DNA from: a virus
DNA: 37,347 nucleotides
Strand: one strand, 5' to 3'
IMG/VR virus record: IMGVR_UViG_3300024054_000033
Span: 1 to 37,347 of that record
The position numbers and the translations under genes were made by a program. Positions 1-5,627 of the stretch are shown piece after piece; the first letter of the stretch is position 1; each line of letters begins with the position of its first letter. A model generated the notes under the pieces. That model was not told the origin of the DNA. It worked only from the letters and a program-made list of their open reading frames with translations, and made no database searches.

Positions 1-55
1 ATGCTAATAATATTAACAATGCTAAAATAACTCCCCATATTAATAATTTAGCCAT
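1..55 (-). CDS. N-terminus of a small membrane protein (partial)
   Basis: An open frame reads leftward off the window edge, so only the first 18 residues are visible: MAKLLIWGVILALLILLA. This is a short polar start followed by a continuous hydrophobic helix, as in a signal anchor or a small single-span membrane protein. An AGG-containing purine stretch lies upstream but not at ideal spacing. It is the last leftward gene seen in the block. A holin, spanin or other phage membrane protein is possible, but nothing here distinguishes them. Confidence 0.4.
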   Translation of the reverse strand, partial: MAKLLIWGVILALLILLA

Positions 56-88
56 ATCTTGATATTTTATCACCTTTACTCCTTTTAT

Positions 89-108
89 TAGGGGGATTTC
101 TCCCCCTA
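89..108. terminator. G/C-rich hairpin between two leftward genes
   Basis: A perfect 8-bp inverted repeat (TAGGGGGA, loop TTTC, TCCCCCTA) lies 14 bases past the stop of the gene at 123-488. On the plus strand it is followed by ACAGTTTTT; on the minus strand there is no T-run. It may end rightward transcription, or be a processing or attenuation hairpin for the leftward operon. It is strong for such AT-rich DNA. Confidence 0.4.
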
Positions 109-122
109 ACAGTTTTTAAATG

Positions 123-488
123 CTACTCAGTTTTTGTTTCTTCAGTAGGCTGAGTATTTTCATCTTCAATAGCTTTCTTTTCAGCCTCTTCTTTTTCTAA
201 TTGCTTTATTATAATTTCATCTAATCTTTCTTGTAAAGACATAAATCTTACACATTTTAAAAAGTCTTCAACATCCTCAAATAATTGTATTGTTTTCCAA
301 TCACCAGATCTAATCACATAGATTATTTCTTCATCAACTTTGAATACTAACAACCCTTGATCATCAATTTCAAATTCATCAGCATAAACCAGAACTGTTT
401 TTCCTTTATGTACTGATTCTACTACAGACACAATATAAAGGTTTACCCCAAGTGGATTGTCTTTTACTTTTAAACTTTGTTTTGCCAT
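123..488 (-). CDS. Hypothetical phage protein, 121 aa
   Basis: Unknown function. The frame is open further upstream, but the start chosen is MAKQSLK at 488 because AAGGAG sits directly before it; the longer start has no ribosome site. The first two thirds look like a small beta-rich domain (alternating hydrophobic residues, e.g. GLLVFKVDEEIIYVIRSGDW). The last ~35 residues are a charged helix rich in Glu and Lys ending in a Thr/Glu tail. It is the second-to-last visible gene of the leftward block. No catalytic or metal-binding motif is visible. Confidence 0.6.
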   Translation of the reverse strand: MAKQSLKVKDNPLGVNLYIVSVVESVHKGKTVLVYADEFEIDDQGLLVFKVDEEIIYVIRSGDWKTIQLFEDVEDFLKCVRFMSLQERLDEIIIKQLEKEEAEKKAIEDENTQPTEETKTE

Positions 489-498
489 TTTTTTCTCC

Positions 499-780
499 TT
501 AGATATTAACATATTTAACAAATTCATTTAGACACTCTTCATTATAACCAGACATAAATTTAGAAAACAATTTGTTTCTTATATCTTTATGTTCCTCCTC
601 CTTTAAAAAAGTGTATAAGAATTCTATAAGTAGTGTTTCATCAAAATTTATACTGTATGGAAAAGAAATCATATCTTTAACTTCAGATAGTGCTACTAAA
701 ACAAGATATTGATTAAATCCAAATTTTTGAATTTCACTACCTATAACATTTAAAAATTTATGGGCATTTTCTTCGTTCAA
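499..780 (-). CDS. Hypothetical helical protein, 93 aa, TTG start
   Basis: Unknown function. The start is TTG at 780, preceded by AGGAG at five-base spacing and overlapping the upstream stop as TTGA, so translation is probably coupled to the gene before it. The composition (Leu, Phe, Glu, Lys; no Trp) suggests a compact all-helical protein. There is no signal peptide or recognisable motif. It lies 10 bases from the next gene's start, consistent with one leftward operon. Confidence 0.55.
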   Translation of the reverse strand: MNEENAHKFLNVIGSEIQKFGFNQYLVLVALSEVKDMISFPYSINFDETLLIEFLYTFLKEEEHKDIRNKLFSKFMSGYNEECLNEFVKYVNI

Positions 781-1061
781 TTTTTCTCCTTTATTTTCAA
801 TTTATATTTAGGAACCTTTTCGTATCTTATTTTTAGAATGTGTTTTTTTGGTCTGTACTGTTTTTCCATCATTATTTTTCTAATATCTTTATCTAAAATA
901 ATGATGTTAGGATGTTTTGATACTTTTTTTCCAATACTACATTTAAAACATTTACTAAATGTAGTTAAATTTTCTCCCTCTCTTTTTTTTCTCAATGCAA
1001 TTTCTTGTCTGAGAATACACTGTTTTGCTGATAGAGTACAGTTATTTTTTCTACAAAACAC
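777..1061 (-). CDS. Small cysteine-rich, zinc-finger-like protein, 94 aa
   Basis: Starts at GTG 1061 with AAGGTGAT upstream. The N-terminal half carries Cys3, Cys8, Cys15, Cys38 and Cys41, an arrangement ending in CFKC that suggests a treble-clef or ribbon zinc site. Similar short proteins with an N-terminal CRxxNCxLSxxQC-type run occur in phage genomes and are usually unassigned. The C-terminal half is strongly basic (repeated Lys/Arg), as in a nucleic-acid-binding tail. A regulatory or host-takeover role is plausible but unproven. The stop overlaps the next gene's TTG. Confidence 0.55.
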   Translation of the reverse strand: MFCRKNNCTLSAKQCILRQEIALRKKREGENLTTFSKCFKCSIGKKVSKHPNIIILDKDIRKIMMEKQYRPKKHILKIRYEKVPKYKLKIKEKN

Positions 1062-1074
1062 ATGCTATCACCTT

Positions 1075-1584
1075 TCATTCTTTAACTGTTAGTTTTTGCT
1101 TTCCTCCTAATGTTTTTTTCATATTTTCTTTTGCTTTTTCAATCTCCTTTTCTGTTGTGATGTATCCTGTTAGTCTAGTTAGATCTGTTCTTAAAGAAGT
1201 AATATCCATTGCAGATATTAATTCTCCATTAGTAGGTGTTATATCATCAAAAGACAATATTATTTTTTTTAAATACCAAGCAATTGATATTTCAAATATT
1301 GTCTCTCTTATAAATTGTTCACTTCTAGTGTTTATAATCAAAACTACATTGTTATTTTCCATGTTTCTTGTTAATAATTCCATTATTGTTCTTTTTAATT
1401 CCATGATATATGGATTATTTGGATTTCTTTTTCTTAACTGATCAAAGGCATTTACATTTATTTGTCTTCCTTGAAATTCAATTGTTTCATTTGGTCTATA
1501 ATATGGTATTTTCATTTCATCTAATTGAGCACATATTTCTAATGTTAATTTTTCATTAGTTGAAACATTAGTTAGATATATCAT
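1075..1584 (-). CDS. Possible nucleoside deoxyribosyltransferase-fold protein, 169 aa
   Basis: Function uncertain. The middle of the protein (about residues 78-115) reads NNVVLIINTRSEQF, then a TIFEISIAWYLKKIILSFDD stretch. This resembles the nucleoside 2-deoxyribosyltransferase / TIR-like Rossmann core, where a strand ending in Asp or Asn is followed by a (T/A)xxEIxxAxxxxK helix and another strand. In true deoxyribosyltransferases the Glu of that helix is the nucleophile; Glu is present here. The N-terminal MIYLTN strand fits the first beta strand of that fold. The N-terminal substrate motifs are not clear, so it could be a divergent or non-enzymatic relative. The start ATG lies one base after the stop of the 56-residue gene upstream. 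Confidence 0.5.
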   Translation of the reverse strand: MIYLTNVSTNEKLTLEICAQLDEMKIPYYRPNETIEFQGRQINVNAFDQLRKRNPNNPYIMELKRTIMELLTRNMENNNVVLIINTRSEQFIRETIFEISIAWYLKKIILSFDDITPTNGELISAMDITSLRTDLTRLTGYITTEKEIEKAKENMKKTLGGKQKLTVKE

Positions 1585-1585
1585 A

Positions 1586-1756
1586 TCATTTATTCCTATA
1601 GAAATGTGTTCCCCATTTATCTCTAAATTCCAGTTCTTTTTCTGCCTCTTCTACTAATTCATCATCTGTTTTAACATCTTTAACAATCCATTTTAAATAA
1701 TCACTAGGTATATCTTCTAAATCTTTTCCTATATATGTTCCAAATTGTATTATCAA
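1586..1756 (-). CDS. DUF3820-like small protein, 56 aa, TTG start
   Basis: A short gene starting at TTG 1756 with AAGGAG six bases upstream; the TTG overlaps the stop of the preceding gene as TTGA. The protein opens LIIQFGTYIGKDLEDIPSDY and continues LKWIV, matching the FGKYKGKxLxxIPxxYLxWL signature of the DUF3820 family found in phages and bacteria. A charged helix with an AEKELEFR segment follows, as in that family. The molecular function is unknown; members are often linked to replication or nuclease genes. Identification rests on the motif and full-length fit to the 50-70 residue family. Confidence 0.6.
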   Translation of the reverse strand: MIIQFGTYIGKDLEDIPSDYLKWIVKDVKTDDELVEEAEKELEFRDKWGTHFYRNK

Positions 1757-1986
1757 TCTAATCTCCTTTTAAGTAAGAATTTTCTTATTTTCCCTGTAGA
1801 TACATATTTTTTTTCCTTAATTGGATTTTCTTCTAAATCTTTATTAATTAAAAATTCAATATAACTTGTCATAGTACAATTATGTTCTTCTGATTTTCTT
1901 TTTACGTTTTCTTTTAGACTTGGGTTTATTCTGAACATTATGTAATCTTGTTTTTTCCTTCTTGGTTTCGGACTTTTCAATAGCAT
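1753..1986 (-). CDS. Ribbon-helix-helix DNA-binding protein, 77 aa
   Basis: Residues 9-53 have the ribbon-helix-helix pattern: a basic lead (RRKKQDY), the beta strand IMFRINPSLKENVKRK, a turn (EEHNCTM) and the helix TSYIEFLINKDLEE. Such proteins (Arc/MetJ/CopG type) dimerise and insert the paired strands into the major groove, usually as repressors. The basic C-terminal tail may add DNA contacts. AAAAGGAG sits seven bases before the ATG, inside the 3' part of the upstream gene, which overlaps it by 107 bases. It is a candidate repressor for the operator-like palindromes near 3875 and 5574. Confidence 0.75.
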   Translation of the reverse strand: MLLKSPKPRRKKQDYIMFRINPSLKENVKRKSEEHNCTMTSYIEFLINKDLEENPIKEKKYVSTGKIRKFLLKRRLD

Positions 1987-2383
1987 CTAATTCTCCTTTT
2001 GTTTTATCATAAAAAGTCATGTATCTTTTATTATATATCCCATTATTATTGGATGTTATGTTCTTTAAGATTAAAACTACATAGTTTCCTTTCATTTTTA
2101 TTTTTAATATTCTTTCATCACCAGATAAAATATAATTTATCCATTCATCCTTTTGTTCCCTACACATTCTATATGTAAGATCTTCTGTTTTAATTCCTTT
2201 TTTAAAAGGGTCTTCAAAATCAGAATTATATCTTTCTGAATTAGAAATTATGCTTAAAATATTGGGGTTAATTAACTTAAATTTTTGTGGTTTTTCTTTG
2301 TTTATTTGTGATAAATTGTATTTTTTTACATTTTTTTTAATTAAATTGTGTTTTTTTGAGATGGTTATAAGCTCATGCTTCAT
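1880..2383 (-). CDS. Hypothetical basic protein, 167 aa
   Basis: Unknown function. The start MKHELIT (2383) is preferred because it overlaps the stop of a 12-codon open frame with a good ribosome site, as ATGA; an in-frame ATG two codons earlier is the alternative. The N-terminal 50 residues are polar and basic. The centre (about 75-135) looks folded (MCREQKDEWINYILSGDERI, then KGNYVVLILKNI). The last ~30 residues are almost all Lys/Arg and lie in the 107-base out-of-frame overlap with the ribbon-helix-helix gene. Nucleic-acid binding is possible from composition only. Confidence 0.5.
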   Translation of the reverse strand: MKHELITISKKHNLIKKNVKKYNLSQINKEKPQKFKLINPNILSIISNSERYNSDFEDPFKKGIKTEDLTYRMCREQKDEWINYILSGDERILKIKMKGNYVVLILKNITSNNNGIYNKRYMTFYDKTKGELDAIEKSETKKEKTRLHNVQNKPKSKRKRKKKIRRT

Positions 2384-2418
2384 AACCATTTCCTAGCAAA
2401 TAAAGTTGTAATATGCAT
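2380..2418 (-). CDS. Possible 12-residue leader peptide
   Basis: ATG at 2418 follows AGGAG with seven-base spacing, the best ribosome site upstream of the next gene, but opens only a 12-codon frame (MHITTLFARKWL). Its TGA overlaps the ATG of the 167-residue gene as ATGA, the arrangement expected for translational coupling. It may simply position ribosomes for the downstream start. The peptide need have no function. Confidence 0.35.
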   Translation of the reverse strand: MHITTLFARKWL

Positions 2419-2441
2419 ATCAATTCTCCTTAATTTCCAAC

Positions 2442-2480
2442 AAAACAAGGTATAAAGTTTATTACCTTATACCTTGTTTT
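2442..2480. terminator. 14-bp perfect inverted repeat: terminator and/or operator
   Basis: AAAACAAGGTATAA pairs perfectly with TTATACCTTGTTTT across an 11-base loop, 47 bases past the stop of the gene at 2527-2925. As RNA it could terminate in either direction (T-rich flank on the plus strand). The repeat also covers the predicted -10 box and start point of a leftward promoter, so it may serve as an operator. Confidence 0.55.
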
Positions 2481-2495
2481 ATTTCTCTTTGTCAA
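2466..2495 (-). promoter_or_regulatory. Predicted sigma-70-like leftward promoter
   Basis: On the minus strand a perfect TTGACA (2490-2495) is followed after 18 bases by TATAAG (2466-2471). Transcription would start near 2459 and read the leader peptide, the 167-residue gene and the ribbon-helix-helix gene onward. The -10 box is inside the inverted repeat at 2442-2480. Confidence 0.5.
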
Positions 2496-2526
2496 TAGAA
2501 ATGTAAAGCTATATAACCTATTGATT

Positions 2527-2925
2527 TTATTTAGGTTCTTGTTTTAATCCAGTCTGCTTTGCATCTTGAATTGCTTTCCTAAACTCTTTGACTTGCTTCT
2601 GCATGTCCATGATAAATTCTCTAGCTTTCTTAGCCTGAGACTTATTACCTTTTTCAATAAAAGCTTCAAGTGCTTCAGTAAATGCTTCATAAGATTCTTG
2701 AAATTTAGCAAATCTTTTTTCAAGATCTTCTTGAACCTTCTCTTTTAAAACATATCTAACACCAGAAGGTCTGCCTTTTCCTGTAGGCTTTTTCTTTTCA
2801 GTCTTTTCAGTTTTCTTTTCAGTCTTTTCAGTTTTCTTTTCAGTCTTTTTTGCTGCTAGTTTTTCTTTTAGAGACATTTTCTTTTCTTCCTTCTTTTCCT
2901 CTTTTTTCTTCGATTTGATTGCCAT
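2527..2925 (-). CDS. Lysine-rich coiled-coil protein, 132 aa
   Basis: Starts at ATG 2925 with AAGGAG upstream. Residues 1-50 are almost entirely Lys, Glu, Thr and Ser with the seven-residue repeat KTEKTEK, encoded by a 21-bp DNA repeat; this resembles histone H1-like tails. A GRPSG turn, recalling an AT-hook-like core, follows near residue 52. Residues 60-125 form a long amphipathic helix with regular hydrophobic spacing, probably a coiled coil. A nucleoid-associated or DNA-binding role is an inference from composition. The first 86 bases overlap the end of the upstream gene in another frame. Confidence 0.6.
   Translation of the reverse strand: MAIKSKKKEEKKEEKKMSLKEKLAAKKTEKKTEKTEKKTEKTEKKKPTGKGRPSGVRYVLKEKVQEDLEKRFAKFQESYEAFTEALEAFIEKGNKSQAKKAREFIMDMQKQVKEFRKAIQDAKQTGLKQEPK
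2799..2851. repeat. 21-bp tandem repeat, 2.5 copies
   Basis: The 21-base unit CAGTCTTTTCAGTTTTCTTT(T) occurs twice in perfect tandem and then partly. It encodes the KTEKTEK heptad of the lysine-rich protein on the minus strand. Such repeats change copy number by slippage, so tail length may vary between relatives. Confidence 0.8.
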
Positions 2926-3319
2926 TTTCGGTTCTCCTTTTTTTAGTTTTTAACAGCCCTATCAGTTTTCCATCCTTTACAATTGCAATTAAACCAGCTC
3001 TTTTTTGACCCATCCATCTATTTAACCAGTAAAACTGCATTTCTTTATACTTGGCTATAAAATAATGGTAAAAAATCTTATTGTCAAGTATAAAATCGTC
3101 AAAAAATACACTTTTTTTCTGTTCTTCAGCTTTAACTTGACCACCTAGTTCAAAACTGAGTGTATTTTCATTGAACACAAACTCTTTAAATTCTTGATTT
3201 AGCTTAGGAAATTTCTTCACATAGAACTCTATAAAGTTAGAGTTATCTGTAAGAGCAAATCCAGAATAAAACAGTGGTTTAATGATATCACAGATGTTCA
3301 ATCGTTCAGTTGTTTTCAT
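2840..3319 (-). CDS. Hypothetical protein, 159 aa
   Basis: Unknown function. The start MKTTERLN (3319) is chosen because its ATG overlaps the upstream stop as ATGA; a start four codons earlier is possible. The protein is rich in Phe, Tyr and Lys, with an aromatic centre (FFDDFILDNKIFYHYF, then YWLNRWMGQKRAGLIA). It ends in a basic, low-complexity tail of about 45 residues that lies partly in the 86-base out-of-frame overlap with the lysine-rich gene. No known motif is seen. Confidence 0.5.
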   Translation of the reverse strand: MKTTERLNICDIIKPLFYSGFALTDNSNFIEFYVKKFPKLNQEFKEFVFNENTLSFELGGQVKAEEQKKSVFFDDFILDNKIFYHYFIAKYKEMQFYWLNRWMGQKRAGLIAIVKDGKLIGLLKTKKRRTENGNQIEEKRGKEGRKENVSKRKTSSKKD

Positions 3320-3807
3320 TGATATTCCCATAGTTCTGGTATCCTTGTATGAGTTTTCTTATATTTATTTATAGGTTCATCTAATCCTAATGTAATCATC
3401 ATATGTGATGGTGGAAAGTTATATTCACCTAATTGATTTGCTTTATGCTCTAATATTTGTTTCCATAAAGGTTGAAACTCAATAGAGTTACATACAAATG
3501 TGGGAGATACTTTACCATAGTGTTTCTCACAATAAGCATTTAGAACAGAAATATTATATATCTTTCTTTTTATAGGGTTTGGTCCTACATAGTAAGAACA
3601 ACATTCACACTTAGCATATTTTAAGATGTGTTTAAGACCACCCAATAATAAAAAGTCCTTAGTTAAAAAATTATCTAACCATTTTGATTCAAGTATACTA
3701 CTGTTAAAGTGATCTCTTATCTGTTCTTTGATATTTTCAAGTTCTTCATTTATTCTTTCTATTTCTAATTGATTCTTTTCATATTTAGTCCAAGGCCAAG
3801 TATTCAT
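3316..3807 (-). CDS. Hypothetical zinc-finger-like protein, 163 aa
   Basis: Unknown function. Residues 10-40 are a charged coiled-coil-like helix (EKNQLEIERINEELENIKEQ). The centre has CECC followed after about 22 residues by YCEKH and then a further Cys, a spacing that suggests a zinc-stabilised knuckle. The C-terminal third contains FPPSHMMITLGLDEP. The start is ATG 3807, with a weak AAGGA purine stretch upstream. It is the first gene after the leftward promoter at 3850-3878, so it probably heads the transcript that runs left. Confidence 0.5.
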   Translation of the reverse strand: MNTWPWTKYEKNQLEIERINEELENIKEQIRDHFNSSILESKWLDNFLTKDFLLLGGLKHILKYAKCECCSYYVGPNPIKRKIYNISVLNAYCEKHYGKVSPTFVCNSIEFQPLWKQILEHKANQLGEYNFPPSHMMITLGLDEPINKYKKTHTRIPELWEYQ

Positions 3808-3849
3808 GGTTTTATTCCTTATTCATATTAATTATTGTATTTGCAAATG

Positions 3850-3878
3850 ATAATAATATTTGAAAATACACTTGTCAA
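3850..3878 (-). promoter_or_regulatory. Leftward sigma-70 promoter with palindrome over the -35
   Basis: On the minus strand TTGACA (3873-3878) is followed after 17 bases by TATTAT (3850-3855), one mismatch from consensus. Transcription would start near 3843 and read the gene at 3316-3807. The -35 box is the centre of the perfect palindrome ACACTTGTCAAGTGT at 3868-3882. Confidence 0.6.
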
Positions 3879-3882
3879 GTGT
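3868..3882. promoter_or_regulatory. Operator-like 15-bp palindrome
   Basis: ACACTTGTCAAGTGT is a perfect 7-1-7 palindrome overlapping the -35 box of the promoter at 3850-3878. The same CTTGTCAAG core recurs over the -35 of the replication-gene promoter near 5574. A shared repressor site is inferred. Confidence 0.5.
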
Positions 3883-5482
3883 TTTTTATTTCCAATCTGT
3901 ATTTTTTTGGTTTTTCGTTTATATCACTCACTTTTTTGTCTTTCATAAAGTCTTTCCATCCTGCCTGATGGCTTAACCACAATACAAATTGACTATGAAG
4001 ATCCAGTATAAATGATGGAGTCCAAACAAAAGTGCTATTAGAATTCTTAATACTTTGAAAACAATAAGAAAAATATGTATTTATATAATCTGAAAAACCA
4101 TCAATAGGATCATCATATTCATCAAATCTTCCCATTTCTTTTGTCCTATGATTTTCAATCATTTTATTTGTAAAGTCTATAAACTTTTTATAATTTCTTT
4201 TAAATACCAATTTTCCTTCTTCTTGTCTATCTTTATAGAAAATAAAACCAAATAATTTTCTTACAATCTCAAAAGATTTTTTAGGTGGTAATTCTTTACA
4301 ATAATATTCTGTCAATACAATTTGTTCATCAAGAATACAAAGTTTAAAATAATCTTTTTGTCCATATGTTTTTGAGTTCCATAAAAAGTGTATAAGACAA
4401 TCAAGCTTTTTTGTATGGAGTAGTTTACCTTGACTATTTGATAATGTATTAAAATTATCAATAGCTTTTTCAATAGTTTCAAAGTTAATATTTTCTGACC
4501 ACATTCTATAAGTTAGGGCCAAACATATCATTTTAAATGTTATTGATTTTAGATTTATTCTATGTCTTTTAAATCTTTTATTACCAAGATTATTCCAATA
4601 ATTTAAAAACATTTTAGTTTGTTCTACTTTAGGAACAACATTATTTTCTATCAATATTTCAATCCATTTGTATAATTCTCTATGTACCTCAACATGATCT
4701 ACAAATTGGTATGGTTTTAAGCCAAATGATTTATAACTTACAATCAATCTAGGTTTTACTTTTAGTTTATACTTCATTGGTTTCCTTTCAATAAAAAGAG
4801 TAGTTGCACATGATTTTGAGGCAAAATCATTAGTAACATTTTTTCTCTTTCCGAAGGAAGAGAAATAAATGTTACATATTAGGGTATTATATAGGGTAGT
4901 ATATAGGGTATATATATTAGGTACGGTTTTTTTAATGTTGAAATCATTAGGTTTTTTTACCATTCTACCACCAACTACCCCCCTTTCTACCACCAGCTTC
5001 CCCTCATCTACCACCAGCTTATTACCATCTACCACCAACTTGTTTTGGTCATCTACCACCAGCTTATATAAACCTGGAGGTATTAATATTTGTCTAAACG
5101 GACTTGTTGTTTTTTTCTTGTAATTATTAATTATACTCATTGGAATATTAATAAATTTAGTTTGTAATTTTTCTTCAATTAAGGTTAAAGATTGATGTAC
5201 TGTTTTTTTATTAACTTTAAATTGTTTAGCAAAATCTCTTTCAGTGTAATAACATTTACCTTTTTCCATTACAGATAATTTTATTGATTTTAATATCTTT
5301 AATGTTGTACCTCCTGATTTTGGACAGACTTTTTTGAATTCTTTTTCAATACTTTTTGGATAATAAAATATTGAATCTGGATTGTTTAATTCTTTATTTT
5401 TCCAATATTTAATTATACCATAGTAAATAGTATTTAATTTTTCTTGACTTATTATTTCTTCTTTGTTATCTTCTTTATGCAT
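3875..5482 (-). CDS. Replication initiator protein with embedded origin (lambda O-like)
   Basis: Probable origin-binding initiator, 535 aa. Residues 79-106 form a winged helix-turn-helix (YYTERDFAKQFKVNKKTVHQ). Residues 139-175 are a low-complexity linker with repeats of KLVVD, the translation of DNA iterons on the plus strand. Next comes a linker coded by AT-rich DNA, and then a ~310-residue helical C-terminal region of unknown homology, which in this layout would recruit the helicase or its loader. In lambda, O binds iterons inside its own gene in the same way. ATG 5482 has AAAGGAG upstream and the promoter at 5548-5577 faces it. The length exceeds lambda O (about 300), so an extra C-terminal domain is likely. 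No primase or helicase motif is visible. Confidence 0.7.
   Translation of the reverse strand: MHKEDNKEEIISQEKLNTIYYGIIKYWKNKELNNPDSIFYYPKSIEKEFKKVCPKSGGTTLKILKSIKLSVMEKGKCYYTERDFAKQFKVNKKTVHQSLTLIEEKLQTKFINIPMSIINNYKKKTTSPFRQILIPPGLYKLVVDDQNKLVVDGNKLVVDEGKLVVERGVVGGRMVKKPNDFNIKKTVPNIYTLYTTLYNTLICNIYFSSFGKRKNVTNDFASKSCATTLFIERKPMKYKLKVKPRLIVSYKSFGLKPYQFVDHVEVHRELYKWIEILIENNVVPKVEQTKMFLNYWNNLGNKRFKRHRINLKSITFKMICLALTYRMWSENINFETIEKAIDNFNTLSNSQGKLLHTKKLDCLIHFLWNSKTYGQKDYFKLCILDEQIVLTEYYCKELPPKKSFEIVRKLFGFIFYKDRQEEGKLVFKRNYKKFIDFTNKMIENHRTKEMGRFDEYDDPIDGFSDYINTYFSYCFQSIKNSNSTFVWTPSFILDLHSQFVLWLSHQAGWKDFMKDKKVSDINEKPKKYRLEIKNT
4811..4829. repeat. Perfect 8-bp inverted repeat in the origin
   Basis: TGATTTTG, loop AGG, CAAAATCA. 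It lies beyond the AT-rich tract, on the side away from the iterons, where lambda ori also has a palindrome. It is inside the initiator coding sequence. Confidence 0.6.
4833..4875. repeat. Long imperfect inverted repeat in the origin
   Basis: Two arms of about 20 bases around the loop GAA, starting GTAACATTT and ending AAATGTTAC, with a perfect outer 9 bp and single-base bulges inside. It borders the AT-rich repeats at 4879-4910 and may form a cruciform or bind a protein during initiation. Confidence 0.6.
4879..4960. other. AT-rich tract with three AGGGTA repeats, likely unwinding element
   Basis: Three copies of (T)ATAGGGTA-like sequence lie about 12 bases apart at 4879-4910 (TTAGGGTAT, TATAGGGTA, TATAGGGTA), followed by TATATATTAGG and T-runs. 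Low melting stability directly beside iterons is the usual layout of a duplex unwinding element. It is still translated as part of the initiator. Confidence 0.6.
4964..5065. repeat. Replication iterons: five copies of TCTACCACCA(G/A)CTT
   Basis: Copies start at 4964, 4986, 5007, 5028 and 5052, so spacings are 22, 21, 21 and 24 bases, about two helical turns. Four copies are read in the same frame on the minus strand and give KLVV. The copy at 4964 is read in another frame and gives VVGGRM, yet keeps 13 of 14 bases, so the DNA sequence itself seems to be selected. Together with the AT-rich tract and palindromes this forms a predicted origin spanning 4811-5065. Confidence 0.8.
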
Positions 5483-5504
5483 CGTACAATTCTCCTTTGT
5501 TCAT

Positions 5505-5529
5505 GGGCATGGTCATTGTGATCATGCCC
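5505..5529. repeat. Inverted repeat upstream of the initiator gene
   Basis: GGGCATG and CATGCCC form a perfect 7-bp inverted repeat with an 11-base loop, between the promoter at 5548-5577 and the ribosome site of the initiator gene. In the initiator mRNA it would be a hairpin in the 5' leader; it could instead be an operator. Confidence 0.45.
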
Positions 5530-5547
5530 TTCTTTATTGTGTCGGTA

Positions 5548-5577
5548 AGAGTAGGCTGTATGTATGGTGCTTGTCAA
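5548..5577 (-). promoter_or_regulatory. Leftward promoter for the initiator gene
   Basis: On the minus strand TTGACA (5572-5577) is followed after 18 bases by TACTCT (5548-5553), a weak -10. The -35 is the centre of the near-palindrome GTGCTTGTCAAGTAC (5567-5581; 6 of 7 arm positions pair), which shares CTTGTCAAG with the site at 3868-3882. Transcription would begin near 5541, about 60 bases before the initiator ATG. Confidence 0.5.
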
Positions 5578-5593
5578 GTACAAAAGATATTTG

Positions 5594-5621
5594 TTGACAT
5601 TCTTTTTTATATCTGTATAAT
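5594..5621 (+). promoter_or_regulatory. Perfect-consensus sigma-70 promoter
   Basis: TTGACA (5594-5599), a 16-base spacer, and TATAAT (5616-5621): both boxes match the E. coli consensus exactly. It faces right, away from the initiator gene, and only about 65 bases separate the expected start from a strong terminator. Confidence 0.75.
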
Positions 5622-5627
5622 GGATAG

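Noticed and set aside
760-1441. Two rightward frames of about 110 and 138 residues
   Set aside because: They are opposite-strand readings of leftward genes that have ribosome sites. The Phe/Ser/Ile-rich composition is what the reverse of Lys/Glu-rich AT-rich genes gives.
4964-5065. CRISPR-like repeat spacing
   Set aside because: The repeats are only 13-14 bases with 7-10 base gaps, inside a coding gene beside an AT-rich tract. This is an iteron layout, not a CRISPR array.
4869-5123. Rightward open frame with Ser/Thr/Pro repeats
   Set aside because: It is the opposite-strand reading of the iterons inside the initiator gene and has no ribosome site.
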